The notes below the pieces were generated by a model, which was not told where the DNA came from, did not search any database, and saw only the letters and a list, made by a program, of their open reading frames with translations. From NCBI RefSeq assembly GCF_000151665.1, contig NW_013171821.1:379929-443928 (forward strand): a DNA stretch of 64,000 nucleotides, in the 5' to 3' direction. This document shows positions 45,640 through 55,336 of this stretch, piece by piece. Numbering within the stretch: the stretch's first letter is position 1; each line of letters starts with the position of its first letter. Position numbers and translations under genes: made by a program. This DNA comes from Blastocystis hominis (Eukaryota; Sar; Bigyra; Opalinata; Blastocystidae).

Positions 45640-47667
45640 TTAGGATACAACTGCCATTCGCTCCAAAGCAATGGAAGAGTAGAAGCGAACATCTGTATCC
45701 TCATCTCGAGTGAGTGATTTCAATTTAGGAAGAATCTAGTGACTACCATGGTATGATTCGCTACATATTCCTTCTGGAAATCGGGAGGAAACTGTTCGAA
45801 TGTCTTGCCGATCACCTTGCAAGTGATGAATCGAATATTGGGAATTGGATTCTAGTCATACACAAGAGAATTCAATGAATACAGAGAGCTCTTTAATCAA
45901 CAAGGTTTGAATCTCGGTAGTCCAGTCCTGATTGGAAGAAAGCAGGGGTGAGAGTAAAACGTTTTGAAAAGTGTAAAGCAGATTCGATTGTATTTGATAG
46001 TTCCCACTTGAATTGTAGAGAGAAATGAGCGAAGGAAGCAATTCGTCTTTGAAGTCATCGATTTTCAGTGCATCCATCACATCCGTGATTGACGCTGCGC
46101 AAGCTCTTCGTACAGCATGCACATTATCAGAAAACAAGTGAACATGCTCAATATCAGGGTATAGAGACGACCTACATATTGCTTTAGATCGTTCAAACGA
46201 TTGGAATGAATGGTTTGCAACGCCTTGAGCAGAGTTCCCATCGCCTTTGCGATGCTTTCTCGCCACTATGTATGGACAACTGACTACCGAATATTACTCT
46301 CCATGATGATTGCAACTTCTCTTGTTGAAAAAGGATTGTGTCGAAAATCGATTCATCATAAAACGAAGGTGACAAATGATCGATGAGATATCTGCAAACA
46401 AACTCGCTTTGGGTTTCCAATAAGGCATCGAACAAAGGCTGAGCAAGAGAAGCATCATTCTCCATCAATTCGACGATTAAGGGCGTGATCAACTCACTAC
46501 ACAAAACATTGAAAAAGGAAATTCGTATACAGTCTATAGGGCTCATCTTTATTGATCAGAGGCGTCAAATAGGGAAACACCTTTTCCTTGAAAGTCTCTT
46601 TCGGAATAAAGCCAAAAATCCAATGGAGGTGCGGGATGAGAAAAAGAGCTCCGTCCTTAATCATTGACAAAATAGGATTCAACAAAGTGGAACAGTACAT
46701 TTCACTCCCTATACTCGTTCCGATCGCCTCCAAGTGCTTTGCAGCTTCCTTTTGAATCTATCGATGACTCTATCACGGAATTGGAACGCGAATCGAGTCG
46801 GATTGCAAGCATTTGATGAAGCTGCTGGTCAGTTCACTCACCATTGAGGGTTGATGAATGGACTGGAAGAGTAGTGGGAACGAAGGAACAACAACGTACA
46901 CAACCGAATTCTAAAGAGTCAGCGTGATGAAATTAGGGAAACATCGTCACTCACAAAAGTTCGCATTAGCTGTACAAACTGAGAATAATACTGCGATCCA
47001 AACGCATGTAGACAGGTAGAAAACTGCTTGGCTGCTTCTCTGCGCACAAGAAGTCGGTCGTCATTACACAGCTGAAAGAAAATGGATCGCAATTCCTTCA
47101 AGGCACTACTTGAAATGATTCGAAAAGGCTCCAAATCGGGCGTGGGTGTTTCGGTAATGATCGTGGAATATCGCTCATAGAGGGGGGCGATGAGATGGGC
47201 GACTGCACGACAGCCATAGAAGGAATTGGTGGAAAACACGGTGTGCAGAGTATTGTAGATGGTATTTACCAGAATTAGAGAAATGGGATATTCGATCATA
47301 TTTCGAAGAATCGAAATCGTCTAGAAAAAGAATTCGATTCCAAGAAAAGTTACGAAATACATAATATCGGAGTCTTCTTGATCCAGGAAGTGAAACAACA
47401 AAGGTAGTAGTTCCTGACAACACACTTCGCTTAGAGAGGAGATCCGGACGGAGATGAAGCTGAGGATGTGAAGAATATCCGTGGAATCGGCATCGTATGT
47501 CAACTCTGGAATTACACTAGAAAGGCAGATTTACCTATGAGTTTGGAAATGATATCTTGGATGTCTTCTCGATTTCCATCATCGATGTCTGTTTCTAAAC
47601 GTTTCAAATAGCTTTCGATATCGTGTTCGCCCCGTTGCGACCCTTTCGAGGACGAAAGCCAGAACAT
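45640..47667 (-). CDS. PP2A scaffold (A) subunit, HEAT-repeat protein
   Basis: Scaffold of protein phosphatase 2A. Fifteen-odd HEAT repeats, recognisable by their second helices: DDRLLVRREAAKQF, a PNIRFITCKVIGKTFEQFP unit and the final DEDTDVRFYSSIALERM. In PP2A-A the last repeat reads DVDVKYFAQEALTVL, at the same distance from the C-terminus. The start ATG at 47665-47667 gives MFWLSSSKGS; a 29-nt intron follows LISKLI. About nine short introns bring the coding length close to 580 residues, the PP2A-A size. PPP4R1 is the alternative, but it is longer. TAA stop at 45640-45642. The 250 nt upstream are shared with the divergent DnaJ gene. Confidence 0.78.
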
Positions 47668-47914
47668 TTTGTGAAAGCGAAGTTGTCACTTTGACAAGTC
47701 TCAGTTATATAATCTAGAGATTGCAGAATTCTCGTTTTTCTATAATTTTCCAGAAAATATATATCATCTTCTTTCGAGCCCTTCTTACGGCTCCCGGGCG
47801 TTTTAGGAGAGAAACAGGAACAGTTCCACCTATCGAATTCTTTGCATTGAATTATGGAAGCAAACCCAGTTCGACGTTTCTCGAACAATTTGAAACCTCA
47901 TTATTTTTGAATTT

Positions 47915-49482
47915 ATGTATCGATTTTGCTGTAGAAGTGCTGCAGCAGTGACTCGGAGTGTTCGAGCCTTTGCTGTGAGCACTCGCTATGCTCATGCGAT
48001 GTGTGCTCCTCTCAGTGTTTCGTTTCAGTCCTACCCCGCGCGCTCCATCGTAATTCGATTTTCTTCCGTGTGTAACAAACAGATGGCGTCATGGAACGTG
48101 CGTTCCTTCCATTCCACGGTTCCCCACTCCAAGCGCGATTACTACGAAGTACTCTTTCGGTTTCTCCCTCATTCCCAGGTTCTCGGTGTTCCCAGAGATG
48201 CCTCGAAGGCGGAGATCAAAAAGCACTATTTCGAGCTCGCCAAGAAATACCACCCCGACACCAACAAGGTTTCCGCTCATGGCTCTCTCTCATCCGTAGG
48301 GCGACGAGAACGCCAAGCAGAAGTTCATTGAAGTGAGCGAGGCGTACGAGGTTCTCAAAGACGACGAGAAGCGCGCGCGCTATGACCAGTTCGGTCATGC
48401 CGGCATGGACGAGAGCGGCGCGAGCTACCAGGCCAACGCGGCCAACATCGATGAGATCCTGCGCCATTTCACCGACATCTTCGGGTCGGAGGCGCAGGGC
48501 TTCGGCGGCTTCGGCGGCTTCGGCGGGTTTGGCGGCTTCGGAGGCTTCCAGCCGCAGATAGATAACGATGGGTCCGATATCTCGGTGCGCGTGTCCATCC
48601 CCTTTCTGGACTGCATCAACGGGTGCGAGCGGGACATCCGCGTGCAGAAGGAGGTCGCCTGCGATGCCTGCCATGGGTCGGGAAATGTGGAATTCCAGAA
48701 ATCGGGGTCATTTGTAGGGACCGCATAATAAGACGCAGAAGTGTCCGCATTGCCAGGGAAAAGGGGTCATTTATGTAGGAGTGGCCGTTTTCTGTGAGTG
48801 GTAGAATAACCGCGGGATCATGATGTCCATGTCGACTTGTCCCCATTGTAACGGATTAGGGACTCTCAACACGGAGCCCTGTCCCAAATGTCGTGGCAGT
48901 GGAACAGTATTCCTTGTGATGTGCAGTCTGATGATTAGATGCATCGCGTTTCCACGATCACCGTGAAGATTCCTGCGGGAATCGACAACGGCGACACGAT
49001 CCGGCTTGCCGGTCAGGGAAACCAGGGAATCAAAGGCGGGCGGAACGGGAATTTGTACATTGACGTGAACGTTCAGCCAGATCCGTTTTTCACTCGGGCG
49101 GGAGGCGATATCATGTGCACGGTGCCGATTTCGGTAACGACGGCTATTCTGGGAGGCACGATCACAGTTCCTACGATTAGTGGCGAAGTCGATGTGCATG
49201 TTCCGCCAGGTACCCAGTGCAACACACGAATGCGTCTGCGGGATAAGGGAATCAAACCGATGCGCGGGTCGCATGTGGGAGATCAAATAATAACTTTTAA
49301 TGTGCACATTCCAAAGTACGGTTTGGCGGGAAAAGTTTATGGTTAGAAATATTACGCCTTCTCAGAGAAAATTAATCGAGGAGTTTGGCAAAGACGAGAA
49401 GGGAGTGGAGCATCCACAGGCACCAGCGATGCGGTCTGTGATCGGAAGAATTCGCAGTTTCTTGAATAGCAAGCGAAAGTAG
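47915..49482 (+). CDS. Type I DnaJ/Hsp40, mitochondrion-related-organelle type
   Basis: Co-chaperone of Hsp70. Long basic, Ser/Arg-rich N-terminus ([20 protein letters not shown] and on) typical of a mitochondrial targeting peptide. J domain [19 protein letters not shown] with the HPD triad (KKYHPDTNK), Gly-Phe repeats ([10 protein letters not shown]), then four zinc CxxCxGxG motifs ([32 protein letters not shown]). The C-terminal substrate domain ([36 protein letters not shown]) follows. Introns of 30-32 nt split the J domain twice and the zinc region three times. The domain order is that of Tid1/Mdj1, so it probably serves the anaerobic mitochondrion-like organelle. TAG stop; octamer at 49498-49505. 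Confidence 0.92.
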
Positions 49483-49497
49483 TTTAGTGGTTTGGCT

Positions 49498-49505
49498 TGT
49501 TTGTT
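49498..49505 (+). terminator. TGTTTGTT octamer of the DnaJ gene
   Basis: Exact octamer 15 nt after the TAG. Confidence 0.7.
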
Positions 49506-49611
49506 CTCTGACACATCTGACAAGAAGAATCAATTTGTTTTGAATAGAATAATGGGTGAACCACGCGAATAGATTTCTGTCTTGGAGTGGAAAGGAGTAG
49601 AGTTTTTCGCC

Positions 49612-50612
49612 ATGTCCCGCGCTCTTCAAGAACTCTACTCTCAATTTCTTTGTAACAATAAAATGTTCTCTTCGGTGGAAGAGATTTTGCGATATCGAAA
49701 GCTCTGGCCGACTTCGAATATGGTCGAAGATATGGTGAAAAAGGTCATTGGATCTGTCTCTACTGCAAAATTTCATGTTGGATTGGATGTTAGTTCGAGT
49801 AGCACTGGCATTTGTATCTTATCAAATCAAAGTGAGCCTTTATCCGACAAGTTACAATTCTAGACAAAGTTCTCTTATGTAAAGCAATTCATCCCGATAA
49901 ATCTTGCAAAGGAAACAGCCTTACCTCGGCTGCGTTTCTCTTTCGTCAAATCCAATCCTCCATTCTGTCAGTGGATCCTCAGGCAAGCGAGCACCCTGCG
50001 GATTGGAGAATTGTCGTTGAGGAATACTTGAAAATGTTTGGTTCAACCTCGTTTCGAACCCAAGGTCTGTTTTATCTTGCAGAAATCAATGGAATCATTC
50101 AGTTCAAGTGTTGGGAAATGTTTGGATCGCCTCCCATCACTCTCCATCCATCCACTGCACGTTCTCTGCTTTCAGTGAAATCTGCTGGAGATCGGCAGGA
50201 AACGAAGAAGATTGTTTTGCAGTACGTTCAACACAACACACAAGACATGATTCATTGGCCAGAAAAGAAGCGTGGTCCGGGACTTTCGGATGACTGCTTT
50301 GATATGGCGGATGCGTACATTTTAGCTCGCGCAAGCTATGTCCAAAACATGATTGATGAAGTGAATCGTAAGTTGGTGGCGGATAAGGACCATTGGATGC
50401 AATCTCCGTTTTTCTGTGAGTACTTGAAGGCGAATTTGGTGCATTTCATCCGGAAATACGCGACTGCAATGGAGTATCGGTCTTATGAAACGATTCCGAA
50501 GGAATTGGTGGATGTGAAGTTTGTGATTTTGCGTAACTTTTAGAGGTATTTGGATCGACTGGAGAAGAATGTGCGTGATGTAGTCTGTACACTCATGTTG
50601 GTTTTTTGTTGA
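49612..50612 (+). CDS. RuvC-like nuclease (RNase H fold), phage/bacterial type
   Basis: Predicted Holliday-junction or related structure-specific nuclease. After about 55 residues (MSRALQELYSQFLCNN start) comes the first acidic strand KFHVGLDVSSSSTGICIL (Asp59). Then follow DWRIVVEEYLKMFGS (Glu), the helix LFYLAEINGIIQFKCWEMF, the strand ITLHPSTARSLL and DDCFDMADAYILARASY, with the final catalytic Asp pair. This D-E-D-D layout, with an E-y-x-x-G-s loop and an AE-N-G-I/V-L/I helix, is that of phage-style RuvC. A 32-nt intron after the first strand and a probable 36-nt intron near the end show that it is a resident nuclear gene. The C-terminus is uncertain: a genomic TGA at 50610-50612, or an earlier poly(A)-made stop. 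The organelle genome is a likely substrate. Confidence 0.72.
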
Positions 50613-50749
50613 ATTTCACTTTTTCCCTCTTCCTATCTCCTCAAGTGCCACACTCTCAATCCTTTCTCTGACCTTGATAGTACAAATACACAATCAGCGA
50701 ATAATAATGTTCAATTCAAATAATCAATTAATTACCACTATATGGAACA

Positions 50750-52208
50750 ATGCTTTCTCGAAAGGAACTCAACATTCTGCTGGTCGATATCACGGTCTTG
50801 CTTGATATCTTGGGGTATTCCATCGTTTTACCGATAATGGCGTCTCTCTCGGAATCTCTGGGTGGAACGGTTGACCACACAACGTACTTGTTCTCCTGCT
50901 ATGCTGTAACTCAACTTGTGAGTCGTCTTTCTTGTTTCTCTTCATTCTAGGTTATTTGTATATGGGTCGTCTTAGTGATAAAATTGGAAGAAAACCACTT
51001 TTAATCCTTTCCCTTATCGGATCTTCAGCTGGTAGTCGAAATTGGAAACTATGTTTTTTAGGAGCCATTGCGCAAGGTCTCGCGAAAAATATTTGGGCAT
51101 TGATTATTTTCCGTGCTATCACGGGGTTGTTTGCGGGATCATGGATTGTGGCTCAAGCGTACCTGCTTCTCATGGTTTCAATCGTAGCTACATCGCAGAT
51201 TGTACCACCGTCGACGAACGGTCAAAGTACATGGCACGCTTAGAAGCATTTTTAGCTGCAGCTTATATTTTTGGACCTGCAGTTGGTGGTTTTTTGGGTG
51301 AACTGGGTCTTGGCATTCCGTTTATCGTTGCTGGAGTCGTGGCAGCGATCAACCTCATTTTAGTATGCCTGTTTCTTCACGAGTCTTTGGATTTCACTCT
51401 CTCCATCAGTAAAACAAAACAAAAATTCAGTTATGCGTATCTCAAACGGCTCTTTCCGCCGATGGTGGTACGCTCCTTGTTTGTTTGAAATAAGTCGTGG
51501 TAGATTGCGTGTATGATTGTGGAGTTCTGCAACCGGTGGATTATCAACGGATGGGACTCTTATTACAATACGTTCGCGAACAAATTATTCGGAATGACTT
51601 CCACACAATTTGCGTTCGACTCTTTTTCTCTCTTTTGTTGCATAGAATTTTGGTGACGTGTTTGGGCTGCATCAGTTGCACCATCAACGGCTTCATTTAT
51701 CAATTTTTAGTGTTCCGCTGCAACATTCCGATCCCGTTTATTTCTATTGGCGCTGGGATCTTCCAAAGTTCGCTTTCTTACAATAGTAATTGAAGCGTAG
51801 TTGTAGCGAACTTCTTGATGGGAGGAAGTACATCCCTCCCTCTTTCGATCATTGGATGTGTTGTGAATGAGTTGGGTTATGATTTTTCCACGCCAGCGCC
51901 TGCTAGCATCATCAGCGTGCGCATTGAATGATTGAAATCGATTGTAGTCTATCTCCGCTTCAAGTATTCAAGGGCAAATTTTGAGTTATAACATGATGGC
52001 TGGGCAGATGGCGATGATTTTGGCTCCGCTAGCCATGGGGAAGTTGAGCCACGTCAATCCGAACTTGCCGTTCTATGTGACCTCGTGCTCGGGAGTGATT
52101 GTGATCATTTCAATGCTGTGTGTTCTGCGAATGCCTGGAGGAATGATGGCTGGTAGACAGAAGCGTGCTGATTCAAGGGATGATAAAATTATGGACGGAG
52201 GAGTCTAA
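50750..52208 (+). CDS. Major facilitator superfamily transporter
   Basis: A 12-span membrane carrier. TM1 has DITVLLDILGYSIVLPIM, and motif A is intact in the loop after TM2 (GRLSDKIGRKP). The TM4-5 region reads ITGLFAGSWIVAQAYIADCT, and TM5 YIFGPAVGGFLGELGLG with the ERSKYMARLEA loop before it. TM11-12 contain VTSCSGVIVIISMLCVL. About seven introns of 30-36 nt; one (51470-51505) carries an internal TGTTTGTT, and one 33-nt intron at about 51.77 kb restores a broken frame. The fold resembles tetracycline/drug-type and ZINC-INDUCED FACILITATOR-type carriers; the substrate cannot be told. TAA stop 52206-52208; octamer 52256-52263. Confidence 0.88.
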
Positions 52209-52255
52209 GTCATAGTATTTGATCTTGGAATCATCAAATCACAAACATGATTTTC

Positions 52256-52263
52256 TGTTTGTT
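52256..52263 (+). terminator. TGTTTGTT octamer of the MFS gene
   Basis: Exact octamer about 48 nt after the stop, less than 80 nt from the convergent SANT gene stop. Confidence 0.7.
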
Positions 52264-52336
52264 GGAATAAACAAGAAAACACAAGTTGATTGCAAACGTT
52301 AACTCAGGGAACTGGAGATTGTATAGGCTTTTCTTC

Positions 52337-53138
52337 TCAATATTCACGCCGTAATAATGAAGACGCGTGAGCTGCGTAGCGATCAGCGAATTGTATTGAA
52401 TCTGCAGGCAGCGGCAAAGTCGTTTCTACAAGTGAATTCGATGCAATGCACCAACATATTCCGATTGATAGTGTTGCTGAATAGCTGAAATATGCTTCTA
52501 TGCATGATGAAGAAGGAGAAATGATGATTACCGTTGAGCTATGATTTTGCTCTTCTTCGAAAGAGGTGAGCAAACCTTGGATTTGGGTTTGGAACTGCGA
52601 TCGGAATCGATTTCGTTCGCCTTCCAGGTCTTTTAAGAGGCGTTTTATGCTGGAAGAATAGGTGACCTTCCTTCCTCCAAGTGGAGAAAACATCGATAAA
52701 TCGGGGAAACCATCCTCCTTTTCCTCTCCTTTTTCTTCTTGAACTGATGAGTTCTCTTCGACTGTAAACTCAGATTCATCCACGACTTTCGTAGGACTGA
52801 TCGTTGTTGACGCCACATCCTTCTTCCTCTTCTTGGGAGTCTCAAACTCTTCCGGAGGTCTTGGAACAGCCACTGACACGATCTTGGATTGATCCAAGGT
52901 TGAGTGATCCTGCGTGATTTGGATGGGGCGTTTCAATGAACTGCGTGGAGGAGTCATGAGGTCTGCTGGATTGATTTCAGCATGGCAAATGGAAGGAGAG
53001 GAGGAATCTTGAGGTTTCGATGGTTGCTTCTCTTCCGTTTCTGCCTTTTCGGAAGTAGATTTCGGTTCGATATCCATTGCATTCTCAGGTGTGGGTGTGA
53101 CTTCCATTGGCTTGCTAGAAACCGAATCCATTTCGATT

Positions 53139-53173
<35 letters not shown>

Positions 53174-55114
53174 TCTTGTTGTTGTTGTTGTGGTGGTGAT
53201 GGCATTGGAAAGCGTTGGGAAAACGCAAGAAACCTCAGAGGACATGGGAAGATCGAACGAAATCTCTTCCACTTCATCCGTTTCTGCCTTGCTGCTTCCA
53301 CCAACAGAAGAATGATTCTCTTGCAGCTCTTTCATATGGAAAGAATCCACAGGTTGTGCAGTAATCGACAAATTGTCCAATACAGAACTATTCTCAGGTT
53401 TATCTTCTTCATCACTGGGCACGAATAAACTCTTCTGCAATTCATTCGATTCCACAACCTCCGCTTCTTTTTCACTCGCTTTGGGGCTAAACGCAATCTT
53501 TCCTTCTGCTTTTTCGCCCTGAAGCGAAGTAGCGATTGGTTTGGGACAAGTCGGAGAAGCAGTGATACTGGGCGTATCCGACTCGCTAAACACAATGTTG
53601 TGTCGAATCACACATCGATTCTTGGTTTCTGAAGCTGTAAACAATTGGGAGAGAACCTCCATTTCTTCCTGACTGACATGCGACGGTGATTTTGGAGGAA
53701 TGGAATGATTCTCTTCCAAGGGAGAAATGTCCAACGAAGAAATCTCTTGCGAGTGATTCGAATGAACGGATGAAGTGTCTTGTGAATGCACCCATGGAGA
53801 ATTTATCGGTTCATTCAAGAAGAGAGGGAGACTGTCACACGAATCGTCTTTCAAATCGGTGGGTTGCACAGAATTCTTCAAATCAGTTTCTGTTGAATGT
53901 TCAATTTCGGAGAGATTTTCGGTTAGAGGAGGATTTTCAGACAAGATCGGAGCAGCAGCAGCGGCAAAAGGAGCTTCGCAAAGAGAATGACTCTGCAAAT
54001 CGGGCTGTTCCAATGGATTTGGAGGGAGAGAAGGTGATTGTTCCAAAGAAAAAAGAGGACTATTTGACTCCTCTTTGCTTTCAATCAGCATCCTTTCTTT
54101 CTCTTCATCGTTCTCCTTCACCTCCTCAGCATTCTTCTTCACCTCCTCAGCTTCTTTGCATTCCACAATCATAAAGGACTCCGCGTCTTTCGTTTTGATT
54201 TCCACTTCGACTTCTTCCTCGTTCATTCTCTTCAATTCGCTCGGTTCTTCGCTTTCCATTTGCTTTTCCTTTACAATTTCCACAGTTTCATTCTTCTGTT
54301 CCTTCTGTTCCTTCTGTTCCTTCTGTTCCTTCTGTTCCTTCTGTTCCTTCTGCTCCATAAAACCCTCTTCCTTCCCTTGCACTTCACGCTCAAAATACCG
54401 CTGACACTACGTCTCAACTCGCCCTCCCTTCCTCACCTCTTTTCCCGTTCTCCCCAGCATGTGCAGCGAGAACAAACCCCATTTCCCCTTCGGAGGATAG
54501 TTCTATTCTTGACTCACGCTCATTGATTCCAACTTTCAATGCACTCAGAAACTCGCTGCGCTCTTCTGCGTCCCAACAACGAGTCGAAGGCTCGATTCCA
54601 GGAGGCAGATACTTCATATAATACTCGTTCGCGTTGAACGGAATTTCGTTCCAAGCAGCTTGACGGGCAGACGTCCAATTGTAATAATCAGGAGGCAAAA
54701 TCGGCTGAGAGACACGAGATGGGGATGGCGTGTGGATTGCCTTCCGAACATATCCTAGAAATTACAAATCTACAGTCTGAGCCTACGACGCTTGTGCTTC
54801 TCCTCACTCTCTCGCTCTAATCATTACCATCACCTTCGCTATCAATCCCTACTCACTCGCGACTGCTTCTTCTCCTGTGTCTGCGAAGCCGATGTATACT
54901 TTTCTGGGTGAATCAAATAGTCATACTGTTGAATGCACTCCTACAATCGAATCCACCAATACAAAAAAACTTCCTCATCAAAGCCCAGACGGAGCGCAAT
55001 TTCACTCCAGGAAAAGCTAAACTTTTGCACCAGATCAAGCAAATCGTTGTTTAACCGTACAGACCATCTTCCCCGTGAGTTGGGGCGCTGTTTAACACTT
55101 GAATTTGTTTCCAT
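52337..55114 (-). CDS. SANT/Myb-like DNA-binding protein with long disordered tail
   Basis: Probably a nuclear, DNA- or chromatin-binding protein. The start ATG at 55112-55114 (METNSSVKQRPNS) leads a first SANT-like helix set (RGRWSVRLNNDLLDLVQKF, SWSEIALRLGFDEEE). The second region reads PPDYYNWTSARQAAWNEIPF, STRCWDAEERSEFLSALK and KWGLFSLHMLGRTGKECQRY, with the regularly spaced Trp of Myb repeats. About 650 residues of low-complexity acidic, Ser/Pro-rich sequence follow, with EQK repeats and poly-Thr. A bipartite nuclear-signal-like KKRKK and a short helical C-terminus containing SSSIKRLLKDLEGERNRFRS close the protein. Introns of 30-31 nt break the SANT part. The early domain pair is known to me from oomycete and diatom proteins. 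Confidence 0.75.
53139..53175. repeat. (GTA)n trinucleotide repeat coding poly-Thr
   Basis: About eleven copies of GTA on the plus strand; the minus strand reads ACT for a Thr run within the SANT gene, followed by ACAACA units. Confidence 0.9.
54292..54355. repeat. TTCTGTTCC nonanucleotide repeat coding (EQK)n
   Basis: Seven tandem copies of CTTCTGTTC; the minus strand reads GAACAGAAG for Glu-Gln-Lys. Confidence 0.9.
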
Positions 55115-55313
55115 GAATACCTACAGCACAATCGTTCCACCCTTTTGCCGCCAACCTGTAAGTTCTTTCCGATCGGTTCTAGGTAGCGTAATGATGCGAC
55201 TTTCCAAAGATCACCGGCACGCGGCTTTGTTTTTGAGCTCCCCGCCAAATTTGAATCCGCGCCTTTTTTGCCTCCAAAAATCCCAAAGCATCGAAAAAGG
55301 AAAGAATCTCTCC

Positions 55314-55321
55314 AACAAACA
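55314..55321 (-). terminator. TGTTTGTT octamer of NAT10
   Basis: AACAAACA on the plus strand, 15 nt after the NAT10 stop codon. Confidence 0.7.
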
Positions 55322-55336
55322 GTGCAAAACAACGAT

